Assembly: GCF_016861975.1 (NCBI RefSeq)
Contig: NZ_BOMB01000030.1
Coordinates: 1-64,000, forward strand
Direction of reading: 5' to 3'
Length of the DNA: 64,000 nucleotides
Source: Actinocatenispora rupis
GTDB taxonomy: Bacteria > Actinomycetota > Actinomycetes > Mycobacteriales > Micromonosporaceae
Part shown: positions 35,016 to 43,441 of the stretch, piece after piece
Layout: the number at the start of each line of letters is the position of its first letter
How positions within the stretch are numbered: position 1 is the stretch's first letter
The notes under the pieces: generated by a model
Told to the model about the DNA's origin: nothing
Databases searched by the model: none
What the model saw: the letters and a program-made list of their open reading frames with translations, nothing else
Translations under genes and position numbers: made by a program

Positions 35016-35867
35016 TCAGGCGCCGCGGGCGAGGTGCAGCCGGCGGTCCTCGGCGACGAGGCGGGCGATGCGCTCCGCGGTGGCCGTACCGGCGACGGGG
35101 GTGTGCAGCAGCAGCGACAGGTCCGGCCGGTCGGGCAGGCGCAGCATCCGGCTCTCCACCACCAGCTCGCCGCCGGCGGGGTGCAGGATCGTCTTGACCA
35201 TCGGGGCGGGCGGCCGCACCTCGTGCCGGGCCCACAGTTCGGCGAACTCGGGCGACCGGGCCAGCAGCCCGTCCACGACCTCCGCGTACCCCGAGTCGCC
35301 GTGCCGCGCCGTCATCTCGTGCCGGTACTGCGCGGCCACGACCGGCGCCAGCTCGGCCCAGTCGGCGTACCGGTCGCGGTACATCGGGTTGGTGAAGAAG
35401 TCGATCAGGCAGTTGGGCAGCGACGCGCGCGCCCAGCCGAACACCACGCGGGCGGCGTCGTTCGCGGCGACGAGGTTCCAGTACTGGTCGACGACGTGGG
35501 CCGGGTTGGGCAGCCAGCCGTCGAGGAGCCGGACGATGTCCTCGCCGACGGGCATGGCGTCCCAGTCGCGTTCGAGCGGCGGGTTCAGCTCGGCCAGCAC
35601 GTACAGGTGGCGGCGTTCGGGCTCGGTCAGCCGCAGGACGCGGGCGACGGCGTCGAGCACCTGCGGCGAGACGCTGATGTCGCGGCCCTGTTCGAGCCAC
35701 TGGTACCAGGAGGGGCCGACGCCGGCGAGGACGGCGACCTCCTCGCGGCGCAGTCCGGGGGTACGGCGGCGCGGGCCGGCAGGCAGTCCGGCGTCGGCCG
35801 GCTGGACGGCGGCGCGCCGGGCCTTCAGGAAGTCGCTCAGCTCGGTACGGCGCAGGCTGGTGGTCAC
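35016..35867 (-). CDS. XRE-family regulator with MmyB-like ligand domain
   Basis: 283 aa from GTG 35867. The N-terminal HTH (about 10-80) is TPGLRREEVAVLAGVGPSWY-type with YQWLEQGRDISVSPQVLDAV, the standard opening of MmyB-like regulators. The C-terminal domain (about 100-270) has VVDQYWNLVAANDAARVVFG and LIDFFTNPMYRDRYADW, a PAS-like MmyB fold that may bind a fatty acid-like ligand. Convergent with fhuF (3-bp gap) and divergent from a DHA2 pump, with an inverted repeat in the shared promoter. Confidence 0.88.
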   Translation of the reverse strand: MTTSLRRTELSDFLKARRAAVQPADAGLPAGPRRRTPGLRREEVAVLAGVGPSWYQWLEQGRDISVSPQVLDAVARVLRLTEPERRHLYVLAELNPPLERDWDAMPVGEDIVRLLDGWLPNPAHVVDQYWNLVAANDAARVVFGWARASLPNCLIDFFTNPMYRDRYADWAELAPVVAAQYRHEMTARHGDSGYAEVVDGLLARSPEFAELWARHEVRPPAPMVKTILHPAGGELVVESRMLRLPDRPDLSLLLHTPVAGTATAERIARLVAEDRRLHLARGA

Positions 35868-35898
35868 GCCACCAGCATAAGCGGGCTCTCCGGTCAGT

Positions 35899-35914
35899 TT
35901 CGACATCCGTCGAA
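35899..35914. promoter_or_regulatory. inverted repeat in the XRE/DHA2 divergent promoter
   Basis: TTCGAC (35899-35904) and GTCGAA (35909-35914) are exact inverse complements separated by ATCC. The right arm touches the pump's first ATG, so a bound repressor (probably the XRE protein) would block the pump and lie 32 bp before its own start. Confidence 0.5.
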
Positions 35915-37431
35915 TGATGATGCCCATGACCGATGACGTACTCCGATCCGCGGCCGCCACGGCGACCGCCGACAGTCCCCGGTCGGCGCGGACGCCCCGC
36001 GCCGGCGTGCGTACGACGGCGGTGGACGGGTCCGTGCCGGGCTTGTCGCGCCGTGCCCGCCTCGTCCTGGTACTCCTGTGCGCCGCGCAGTTCGCGATGG
36101 CCATCGACTTCTCGATCCTGAACGTGGCGCTGCCGAGCCTCGGTACCGATCTGGGCCTCGGCCAGGCGAACCTCCAGTGGGCGGTGACCGCGTTCGCGTT
36201 GCCGTCCGGCGGGTTCCTGCTGCTGGCGGGCCGGCTGGGTGACCTGGTGGGCCGGCGCCGGATGTTCCTCGCCGGGCTGGGCCTGTTCACGGTGGCGTCG
36301 CTGGCGGCGACGCTCGCGGCCGGGCCGGCGATGTTCCTCGCCGCGCGGGCGGTGCAGGGCCTCGGCGCGGCGGTCACCATCCCGACCGCGATGGCGCTGC
36401 TGACCACGATGTTCCCGGAGGGACCGGCGCGGAACCGGGCGCTGGGCGTGTCCGGCATGGTGCTGTCGCTCGGCTTCACCCTCGGCATGCTGCTCGGCGG
36501 CGTACTCACCTCGTCGCTCGGCTGGCGTTCCACCATGGCGCTGAACGTCGTCATGGCCCTGCCGGTACTCGTCGCCGCCCCGCTGCTGCTCACCGAGAGC
36601 CGGCCGGAACGGCGCCCGAAGCTCGACGTACCCGGCGCGGTGACGGTCACCGGTGGCCTGCTGGCGCTGATCTTCGCGCTGTCCACCGCGGCCGAGTCGA
36701 GCTGGACCCGTCCGGAGGTACTCGTCGCGCTCGTCGCCGCGGTACTGCTGCTCGGCGCGTTCGTGGTGGTGGAGCAGCGGACGGCGGAGCCGCTCGTGTC
36801 GCTGGGCGTACTGCGGCGGCGGACGGTGGCGTGGGGCAACCTGGGCGGGCTCGTGACGTTCTCGATGGCGAGTTCGCTGACGTTCCTGCTGACGCTGTAC
36901 ATGCAGGAGATCCGGCACCTGTCGCCGTTCGAGTCGGGGCTGGTGTTCGGGGTGACGGGGCTGGGCGCGGCGGGCACCGGGCTGGTCGCGTCCCGGCTGG
37001 TCAACCGCTTCGGCAGCCGCACGGTACTGGTCGGCGGGCTCACCATCCAGGCCGTCACCACCGCGGTACTGCTGGCGACCGGTGCGGCGGGCGGCGTCTG
37101 GCTGATCCTGGTGTTCTGCACGGTGGCGTTCGGCGGGCACATGGCGGCGGTCGTGTCGTACGGGATCACGGCGACGTCGGGGCTGTCGAACCGGGAGCAG
37201 GGGCTGGCGACCGGGCTGCTGACGACGGCGCAGCAGGTCGGCGTGACGGTCGGCATCCCGATCCTGTCCGCCCTGTACGCGGCGCACGCGGCGACGTTGC
37301 GGGCCGGTGGCGCGGACCGGGCGCACGCCATGCTCGGGGGCATCCACCTGGGCATCGCCACGAACGCGGCGATCGTACTGGCGGCGGCGGTGCTGATCGG
37401 GGTGGCGCTGCGCCGGGTCGCCCATCGGTAG
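35914..37431 (+). CDS. DHA2-family (EmrB/QacA) drug efflux MFS
   Basis: 505 aa. ATGs at 35914, 35917, 35920 and 35926 are all possible and no ribosome-binding site separates them. About 14 helices: LCAAQFAMAIDFSILNVALP opens the core, followed by RLGDLVGRRRMFLAG (motif A), the antiporter segment GMVLSLGFTLGMLLGG, and AALGDPE-free DHA2-like loops thereafter. Likely proton-coupled export of a toxic compound, repressed by the divergent XRE protein. A strong terminator follows the stop. Confidence 0.86.
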   Translation: MMMPMTDDVLRSAAATATADSPRSARTPRAGVRTTAVDGSVPGLSRRARLVLVLLCAAQFAMAIDFSILNVALPSLGTDLGLGQANLQWAVTAFALPSGGFLLLAGRLGDLVGRRRMFLAGLGLFTVASLAATLAAGPAMFLAARAVQGLGAAVTIPTAMALLTTMFPEGPARNRALGVSGMVLSLGFTLGMLLGGVLTSSLGWRSTMALNVVMALPVLVAAPLLLTESRPERRPKLDVPGAVTVTGGLLALIFALSTAAESSWTRPEVLVALVAAVLLLGAFVVVEQRTAEPLVSLGVLRRRTVAWGNLGGLVTFSMASSLTFLLTLYMQEIRHLSPFESGLVFGVTGLGAAGTGLVASRLVNRFGSRTVLVGGLTIQAVTTAVLLATGAAGGVWLILVFCTVAFGGHMAAVVSYGITATSGLSNREQGLATGLLTTAQQVGVTVGIPILSALYAAHAATLRAGGADRAHAMLGGIHLGIATNAAIVLAAAVLIGVALRRVAHR

Positions 37432-37446
37432 GGCACGGGAGCGGCG

Positions 37447-37488
37447 AACCGCCGTCCGTTCGGTCACGGCCGAACGGACGGCGGTTTT
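37447..37488 (+). terminator. rho-independent terminator after the DHA2 pump
   Basis: A 17-bp perfect stem (AACCGCCGTCCGTTCGG at 37447-37463, complement at 37470-37486), 6-nt loop, then TT. It lies 16 bp after the pump's stop and separates it from the deacylase operon. Confidence 0.85.
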
Positions 37489-37569
37489 GCTATGCACAAC
37501 TCTGTGTCAAACTTGTCGCGGATCGGGCTCGACGAACCTACGGTTGCGCATGAGGAGGTGGCCCGCGGC

Positions 37570-39123
37570 GTGTTTGACGTGATCGTGCGCGGTGGCTGGC
37601 TGTTGGACGGCACCGGTGCCGCGGCGTACCGGGCGGACCTCGCGGTGCAGGGCGGCAGGATCGCCGGCATCGGGCGGCTGGACCTCGCCGAGGCCGCGGA
37701 GGAGATCGACGCGACGGGGCGCTTCGTGGTGCCCGGGTTCGTGGACGCGCACGTGCACGGGGACGCGCTGGTACGCGACCCGGCGGTGCAGCTCGCCGCG
37801 CTGCGGCAGGGCGTCACCACGTTCGTCCTCGGCCAGGACGGCCTGTCGTACGCGCCGGCCTCGCCCGCGACGCTGGCGTACGTGTCGCGGTACTTCGCGG
37901 CGGTGAACGGGCCGCACGACGGCTTCACCGGTGGTGGCGTGGCCGACCTGCTCGGCACGTACACCGGTACGACCGCGCTGAACACGGCGTACCTGGCGCC
38001 GCACGGCACCATCCGGTACGAGGTGATGGGTGCGGCGGAGCGGCCCGCCACCGCCGAGGAACTGACCCGGATGCGCCGGCTGGTGGAGGAGTCGCTGGAC
38101 GAGGGCGCGGTCGGCCTGTCCACCGGGCTGGAGTACGCGCCGGGGAGGTACGCGGACGCCGCCGAGCTGGCCGAGCTGTGCCGCCCGGTCGCCGCGCGCG
38201 GCCTGCCGTACGTGTCGCACATGCGGGGGTACGAGGCGGACGCGCCGACCGGGGTCGCCGAGATCCGCGAGATCGCCCGGCAGTCCGGTGTCGCCGCGCA
38301 CATCTCGCACTACCACGGGCCGGCGGAGAAGCTGGCCGCGCTGGTCGACGACTCCCGTGCCGAGGGCCTCGACCTCACCTTCGACAGCTACCCGTACCTG
38401 CGGGGCAGCACCATCCTCGCGATGGTGACGCTGCCGCCGTGGCTGCCCACCGCCGACCCGGAGCGTACGGTCGCGGCGCTGGGCGACCCGGAGGTACGGC
38501 ACCGGCTGGACACCGAGTGGTTCGCCGCCCGCGACGACGTGTGGCCGCGCATCACCCTGTCGTACGTGCCGGCGGAGAAGTGGCACTGGGCGGAGGGCAT
38601 GGCGCTCGTCGCGGTCGCCGAGAAGGCGGGGCTCACGCCGGCCGAGACGTGCGTGGAACTGTTGCGTGCCACCGGTCTCACGGTCGGCTGCGTGTTCGGC
38701 CAGCCGCCGACGAACAGCGAGGAGTCGGTGCGCGCGCTGCTCCGGCACCCGGCGCAGATGGGCAGCTCCGACGGGATCTACGTGGGCGGTCACCCGCATC
38801 CCCGCGGCTGGGGCGCGTTCGCCCGGGTGCTCGCCCGGCACGTACGCGAGCTGGGCGACCTGTCGTGGGAGGACGCGGTCGTGCACCTGGCCGCGCATCC
38901 GGCGCGCCGCTTCGGGTTCGCCGGCCGCGGCCTGCTGCGCGTCGGGAACGTCGCCGACGTCGCCGTGATCGACCGGGACACCGTCGCCGACACCGCCACG
39001 TACGCGGAGCCGCGGCGGCCCGCGACCGGCGTCGACGACGTACTCGTGAACGGGCGGCGGGTACTGGCCGGCGGCGAGCTGACCGGTGTCCTCGCCGGCA
39101 CGCCACTCCGGGCGGATCCGTGA
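37570..39123 (+). CDS. N-acyl-D-amino-acid deacylase (D-aminoacylase family), candidate N-acetyl-D-glucosaminate deacetylase
   Basis: 517 aa from GTG 37570 with AGGAGG at 37553-37558; an ATG at 37492 gives an N-terminal extension without family match. Amidohydrolase fold: metal motif FVDAHVHGD (about residue 57), GLSTGLEYAPGRYADAAELA, a His-rich SHMRGYEAD and AHISHYHG with further metal ligands, and C-terminal GNVADVAVID. Family members remove the acyl group from N-acyl-D-amino acids. The genes downstream (PLP deaminase, KDG kinase, KDPG aldolase, RidA) suggest the real substrate is N-acetyl-D-glucosaminate, giving D-glucosaminate and acetate; an ordinary D-aminoacylase role is the alternative. 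Confidence 0.88.
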   Translation: MFDVIVRGGWLLDGTGAAAYRADLAVQGGRIAGIGRLDLAEAAEEIDATGRFVVPGFVDAHVHGDALVRDPAVQLAALRQGVTTFVLGQDGLSYAPASPATLAYVSRYFAAVNGPHDGFTGGGVADLLGTYTGTTALNTAYLAPHGTIRYEVMGAAERPATAEELTRMRRLVEESLDEGAVGLSTGLEYAPGRYADAAELAELCRPVAARGLPYVSHMRGYEADAPTGVAEIREIARQSGVAAHISHYHGPAEKLAALVDDSRAEGLDLTFDSYPYLRGSTILAMVTLPPWLPTADPERTVAALGDPEVRHRLDTEWFAARDDVWPRITLSYVPAEKWHWAEGMALVAVAEKAGLTPAETCVELLRATGLTVGCVFGQPPTNSEESVRALLRHPAQMGSSDGIYVGGHPHPRGWGAFARVLARHVRELGDLSWEDAVVHLAAHPARRFGFAGRGLLRVGNVADVAVIDRDTVADTATYAEPRRPATGVDDVLVNGRRVLAGGELTGVLAGTPLRADP

Positions 39124-39175
39124 CCGCGCAACAGATCCGGCGAGCCCGGGCCGCGGCGACCGGCGCGGTGGCGCC

Positions 39176-40048
39176 GTGAGTACCGGGCGCGTGCAGCGTG
39201 CCGGCGGGGTCACCGCACCCGCCGGCGACCGCGGCGATCCGGGATCCGCGGCGCGCAACCAGTCGTCGTCGCTGCGCCGCGCCCTGTCGATCCTCGCGTA
39301 CGTCGAGGGGCACGGCGGCGGTCGCGGCGTGAGCCTGTCCGACCTCGCGGATTCGTTGTCTCTCAACAAGAGTACGATCCTGCGGCTGTCCGCGCCGCTG
39401 TCCGAGGCGGAGCTGCTGACCCGGGACGCGGAGACCGGGCGGTTCCGGCTCGGGCTGGGCGCGCTGCGCCTCGGCCAGGCGTACCTGTCCACTTTGGACC
39501 TTCGTACCGTGGCGGCGGAACGGCTGCGGGCGTTGCAACGCGCCGCCCGCGAGACCTGCCACCTCGTCGTGTACGACGCGCCCGACGTGGTCTATATCGA
39601 CAAGGTCGAGAACGAGGCCAACGTACGGATGGGGTCGCGGGTCGGCAGCCGCGCGCCGATGTCCTGCACCGCCGTGGGCAAGGCGATCCTCGCCTGGGTC
39701 GACGACGCGGCGCGCGAGACGGCGATCGCGGCCGGGCTGCCGGCGGTCACCCCGCACACCATCACCGACCCGGACCGGCTGCGTACCGAGCTGCGCCGGA
39801 TCCGCGAGCGCGGGTACGCGGTGGACGACCGGGAGAACGAGGTGGACGTACGGTGCGTGGCCGCGCCGCTGTTCGACCACGACGACCGGGTGGTGGGCGC
39901 GCTGTCGGTGTCCGGGCTGTCGTCCCGGATGACGCCGGCCGCGATCCGCGAGCTGGCCCCGCGGGTCGCCGCCACCGGCCGGCAGATCTCGCACGAGCTC
40001 GGCGCATCCGACACCACCGTGCTGACACCCTCGGGGGGAGCCACGTGA
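39176..40048 (+). CDS. IclR-family transcriptional regulator of the deacylase/KDG operon
   Basis: 290 aa from GTG 39176. After a 30-residue disordered N-terminus the winged HTH spans about 35-95 (LRRALSILAYVEGHG, LADSLSLNKSTILRLSAPLS). The IclR effector domain (about 110-280) has CHLVVYDAPDVVYIDKVE, GSRAPMSCTAVGKAILAW and YAVDDRENEVDVRCVAAPLF. It sits inside the catabolic operon: 52 bp after the deacylase stop, and its own stop overlaps the PLP enzyme's GTG. IclR proteins often bind KDG or related acids in sugar-acid pathways; here the ligand is inferred. Confidence 0.9.
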   Translation: MSTGRVQRAGGVTAPAGDRGDPGSAARNQSSSLRRALSILAYVEGHGGGRGVSLSDLADSLSLNKSTILRLSAPLSEAELLTRDAETGRFRLGLGALRLGQAYLSTLDLRTVAAERLRALQRAARETCHLVVYDAPDVVYIDKVENEANVRMGSRVGSRAPMSCTAVGKAILAWVDDAARETAIAAGLPAVTPHTITDPDRLRTELRRIRERGYAVDDRENEVDVRCVAAPLFDHDDRVVGALSVSGLSSRMTPAAIRELAPRVAATGRQISHELGASDTTVLTPSGGAT

Positions 40049-41283
40049 CGCTGACCATTCCGGACGAGTACGTCGACTGGCGTACGAAGGGGTTGTGGCT
40101 GCCGGAGTCCCGGCTGCGGTCGAGCGAGTTCGTGGCGGCGAAACCCGACGTGTTCACCGGGCCGTTCGCCTGGCCGCTGATGCTGTTGAAGCAGGACGCG
40201 GTGGCGCACAACGTGACCACGATGGCGGAGTACACGGCGCGGCACGGGCTGGCGTTCGCGCCGCACGGCAAGACGTCGATGGCGCCGCGGCTGTTCGAGA
40301 TGCAGCTCGACGCGGGCGCCTGGGGCATCACCCTGGCCACCGCCGGTCAGGTACTCGCGGCCCGCGGCTTCGGCGTGCCGCGCATCTTCCTCGCCAACGA
40401 ACTGCTGGATCCGTTGGCGCTGCGCTGGGTCGTCGCCGAGGGCGAACGCGACCCGGACTTCGAGTTCGTCTGCTACCTCGACTCGGTCGAGGGTGTCGAG
40501 GCGATCCGGTCCGCACTGTCCGAAGTGGAGGGTGAGCGGGCCCTGTCGGTCGTGGTGGAGCTGGGCCACCCGGGCGGCCGTACCGGGGTCCGCACGGTCG
40601 ACGAGGCCGTCGAGCTGGCCCGTACCGCCGCGCGGGTGGACCGGCTCGCGGTGCGCGGCATCGCCGGGTACGAGGGCGGTCTGCGCACGGTGGACGAGGC
40701 GGCCGACTACCTCGGCCGGGTCCGCGACGCCGCCGTACGCGCGGCCGACGCCGGCGCGGTCACCGGGAAACTGCTCGTCTCCGCCGGCGGCTCCGCCTAC
40801 TTCGACACCGTCACCGAGGTACTCGGTGGAGACTGGGCGCCGGCGCACGACGTCCTGCTGCGCAGCGGCGCGTACGTCACGCACGACCACGGTTTCTACC
40901 GCGACCACACGCCGTTCAACCGTACCGGTGAGGCGACGCTGGAGCCGGCGTTCGAGCTGTGGGCGCGGGTGCTGTCGGTACCCGAGGACGGGCTCGCGCT
41001 GTGCGGCGCGGGCAAGCGGGACCTGCCGTTCGACGAGGGACTGCCGGTCCCGTTGCGGGTCCGGCGCGCGGACGGCAGCGAGGCCGACGCGTCCGCGGGC
41101 CGGGTCACGAAACTGATGGACCAGCACTGCTACCTCACGACCGACGGCCTGCCGCCGCTCCGGCCCGGCGACCTCGTGGCCTTCGGGATCTCCCATCCCT
41201 GTACGGCGTTCGACAAGTGGCGGGTGCTGCCGATGGTCGACCCGGAGTACCGCGTCGTCGAACTGATCCACACCTACTTCTGA
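40045..41283 (+). CDS. PLP enzyme of the D-threonine aldolase/D-serine dehydratase fold; candidate D-glucosaminate deaminase
   Basis: 412 aa, alanine-racemase-type barrel. The PLP lysine lies in AFAPHGKTSMAP (about residue 76); GYEGGL and LVSAGGSAYFD line the cofactor phosphate site. The C-terminal domain has THDHGFY, MDQHCYLTT and SHPCTAFDKW, in which H384-x-C386 matches the zinc-binding HxC of D-serine dehydratase. That favours dehydratase (ammonia-lyase) chemistry. Placed between a deacylase and KDG-metabolising enzymes, it probably converts D-glucosaminate to 2-keto-3-deoxygluconate plus ammonia. D-threonine aldolase or D-serine dehydratase activity is the alternative. Confidence 0.87.
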   Translation: MTLTIPDEYVDWRTKGLWLPESRLRSSEFVAAKPDVFTGPFAWPLMLLKQDAVAHNVTTMAEYTARHGLAFAPHGKTSMAPRLFEMQLDAGAWGITLATAGQVLAARGFGVPRIFLANELLDPLALRWVVAEGERDPDFEFVCYLDSVEGVEAIRSALSEVEGERALSVVVELGHPGGRTGVRTVDEAVELARTAARVDRLAVRGIAGYEGGLRTVDEAADYLGRVRDAAVRAADAGAVTGKLLVSAGGSAYFDTVTEVLGGDWAPAHDVLLRSGAYVTHDHGFYRDHTPFNRTGEATLEPAFELWARVLSVPEDGLALCGAGKRDLPFDEGLPVPLRVRRADGSEADASAGRVTKLMDQHCYLTTDGLPPLRPGDLVAFGISHPCTAFDKWRVLPMVDPEYRVVELIHTYF

Positions 41284-41293
41284 GGAACGCGCC

Positions 41294-41947
41294 ATGACAG
41301 TCCCATCGCGACAGACCCCGAGCCGCGCGCTCACCGAGACCGGCGTGGTGCCGATCCTGCGCGGCAAGAAGACCGGCGAACACCTGCCGGCCGTACTGGA
41401 CACGTTGGTGGACAACGGGATCCGCTGCCTGGAGATCACCACGAACACGCCGGGCGCGTTCGCCGCGGTCACCGCCGCGCACGAGCGGTACGGCGCGGAC
41501 GTGGAGCTGGGCATCGGTACCGTGCTGACGGTCGACGACGTGCGGGCGGCCGAGCAGGCCGGCGCCGCGTTCATCGTGTGCCCGCACACCGATCCCGAAC
41601 TCGCCGACGCCGCACTGGCCCGCGGCCTCGGGTACTACCCCGGCGCGTTCACCGCCACCGAGGTACTGACCGCGTGGAAGCTCGGCGCGACCGCCGTCAA
41701 GATCTTCCCCGCGTCGGTCGCCGGCCCGAAGTACCTGCGGGAGCTGGGCGGGCCGATCGACGGCGTACCGCTGCTGCCGACCGGTGGGGTGACGGTCGAG
41801 CTGGTGCCGGAATACCTTGCGGCAGGGGCGATCGCGGTCGGCATGGGCGGTCCGCTGGTCGGCGACGCGCTGGACGGCGGCGACCTCGGCGCGCTCGCCA
41901 CGCGTACCCGGCGGGTCCTGGACGCCGTCGCGGGGACGCAGGTATGA
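41294..41947 (+). CDS. eda: 2-dehydro-3-deoxyphosphogluconate (KDPG) aldolase
   Basis: 217 aa. Class I aldolase barrel: VVPILRGKKTGEHLPAVLDT, the catalytic Glu in CLEITTNTPGA, GIGTVLTVDDV, the cis-loop IVCPHTDPEL, and the Schiff-base lysine in TAVKIFPASVAGP (about residue 136); the phosphate loop is LPTGGV. Splits KDPG into pyruvate and glyceraldehyde 3-phosphate. ATG 41294 lies 10 bp after the PLP enzyme stop, and its stop overlaps the kinase ATG. The substrate would be supplied by that kinase. Confidence 0.92.
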   Translation: MTVPSRQTPSRALTETGVVPILRGKKTGEHLPAVLDTLVDNGIRCLEITTNTPGAFAAVTAAHERYGADVELGIGTVLTVDDVRAAEQAGAAFIVCPHTDPELADAALARGLGYYPGAFTATEVLTAWKLGATAVKIFPASVAGPKYLRELGGPIDGVPLLPTGGVTVELVPEYLAAGAIAVGMGGPLVGDALDGGDLGALATRTRRVLDAVAGTQV

Positions 41948-42912
41948 GCGTGGGGGTGCCGGAAAGCGCGGAGTTGGTGACGCTGGGCGAGACGATGGCG
42001 TTGCTTGCGGCGCCGCAGATCGGTCTGCTGCGGCACATGCACAGCCTCAACCTGTCGATCGCGGGCGCCGAGTCGAACCTCGCCATCGGCGTACGCCGGC
42101 TGGGGCGTACGTCGGCGTGGTTGAGCCGGGTCGGCGACGACGAGTTCGGCCGGCTGGTGACGGGGACGATCCGGTCCGAGGGCGTGGACGTACGCGCGGC
42201 GGTGGACTCCTCCGCGCCGACCGGGCTGATGGTGAAGGAACGCCGGTCCGACGCCATCACCCGCGTCCAGTACTACCGCGCCGGTTCGGCGGCGTCCCGG
42301 CTGTCACCGTCCGATGTGGACGAAGATCTGGTCCGCGCGGCCCGCGTGCTGCACGTCTCGGGCATCACCCCGGCGCTGTCCGCGACCGCCCGCGACGCCG
42401 TACGCGCGGCCGTGGACACCGCGCGGCAGGCGGGCGTCCTGGTGTCGCTGGACTTCAACTACCGGTCCCGGCTGTGGGACGCGGACGCCGCGGGCGCCGA
42501 GCTGGGCGAGCTGGCCGCGCGTGCCGACATCGTGTTCGCCACGGTGCCGGAGGCGCGCCTGGTGGTTGCCGGCGACGACGAGTCGGAACTCGCGGCCGCG
42601 CTGGCCAAGCTCGGCCCGCGCCACGTCCTCGTCAAGCGCGGCTCGCGCGGCTCGTACGCGTTGCTCGACGGCGCCGCGCACGATGCCGCGCCGCAGCGCG
42701 TACCGGTGGTGGACCCGGTGGGTGCGGGCGACGCGTTCGCCTCGGCGTACCTGGCGGAGCTGATCGGGGGGCGGCCGGCGGATGAGTGCCTGGCGGCGGC
42801 GAGTGCCGCGGGGGCGTTCGCGGTGACGGTGCCGGGCGACTGGGAGGGGCTGCCCAGCCGCGAGGAGCTGCACCTGCTCGGTGCCGACCCGGACGACGAC
42901 ATCCACCGTTGA
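41944..42912 (+). CDS. kdgK: PfkB-family sugar kinase, probable 2-keto-3-deoxygluconate kinase
   Basis: 322 aa from ATG 41944 (ATGA overlap with eda). Ribokinase-fold motifs: LGETMALLAAPQ near the N-terminus, AGAESNLAIGVRRLG, LSRVGDDEFGRLV, and the ATP/anion-hole motif DPVGAGDAFASAYL with the catalytic Asp. The YYRAGSAASRLSP segment is typical of KDG kinases. Phosphorylates KDG to KDPG with ATP, feeding the overlapping aldolase gene. Assignment rests on family plus the adjacent eda. Confidence 0.88.
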   Translation: MSVGVPESAELVTLGETMALLAAPQIGLLRHMHSLNLSIAGAESNLAIGVRRLGRTSAWLSRVGDDEFGRLVTGTIRSEGVDVRAAVDSSAPTGLMVKERRSDAITRVQYYRAGSAASRLSPSDVDEDLVRAARVLHVSGITPALSATARDAVRAAVDTARQAGVLVSLDFNYRSRLWDADAAGAELGELAARADIVFATVPEARLVVAGDDESELAAALAKLGPRHVLVKRGSRGSYALLDGAAHDAAPQRVPVVDPVGAGDAFASAYLAELIGGRPADECLAAASAAGAFAVTVPGDWEGLPSREELHLLGADPDDDIHR

Positions 42913-42976
42913 CACGTTCCACCGGATCCCGCGTGGACCCGGATTCCCTTGTGTACCAACCAGAGGAGAGACACAG

Positions 42977-43363
42977 ATGGCGAACAAGCAGGCGCTCCGC
43001 ACCGACGACGCCCCCGCCCCCGCCGGCGGGTACTCGCAGGGCATCGCGGCGGGCGGCTTCGTCTACACCGCCGGGATGGGCCCGATCGACGCGGCCACCG
43101 GGAAGGTCGTCGGCGAGGACGTGGCGACCCAGACCCGGCAGGTGATGGCGAACCTCGCCGCCGTACTGGCGCAGCGGAACCTGACGTTCGAGCACGTCGT
43201 GAAGGCCACCGTGCACCTGCAGGAGCTGCACCGGGACTTCGCCGACTTCGACGCGGCGTACCGGGAGAGCTTCGCGGGGACGACGCCGCCGGTGCGGACG
43301 ACGGTCGGGTCGGACCTGAACGACATCCTTGTGGAGATCGACTTCGTCGCGTACGAGGGCTGA
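42977..43363 (+). CDS. RidA-family enamine/imine deaminase
   Basis: 128 aa, normal RidA length. APAPAGGYSQGIAAGGFVYT, AGMGPIDAATGKVVGED, and the essential Arg in PPVRTTVGSDL are present; the C-terminal VEIDFVAY completes the trimer fold. RidA hydrolyses reactive 2-aminoacrylate-like enamines and imines released by PLP dehydratases, which explains its place after a PLP enzyme. ATG 42977 is preceded by GAGGAGAG, 64 bp after the kinase stop. Last gene of the operon. Confidence 0.9.
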   Translation: MANKQALRTDDAPAPAGGYSQGIAAGGFVYTAGMGPIDAATGKVVGEDVATQTRQVMANLAAVLAQRNLTFEHVVKATVHLQELHRDFADFDAAYRESFAGTTPPVRTTVGSDLNDILVEIDFVAYEG

Positions 43364-43375
43364 TCCGCCCGGTGA

Positions 43376-43421
43376 TTGACGCAACCGCTCGGTTGCCATA
43401 CTCTGGCAACCGAGCGGTTGC
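43376..43421. promoter_or_regulatory. promoter covered by a double palindrome (ArsR operator)
   Basis: GCAACCGCTCGGTTGCC (43381-43397) and its exact complement (43405-43421) flank ATACTCT. Each arm is itself a palindrome (GCAACCG-NN-CGGTTGC), so two operator sites face each other. TTGACG (43376-43381) and TACTCT (43399-43404), 17 bp apart, form the promoter they cover. The ArsR encoded two genes on is the likely binder. Confidence 0.75.
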
Positions 43422-43441
43422 TACTTGTCCGAGGGGGAGTC

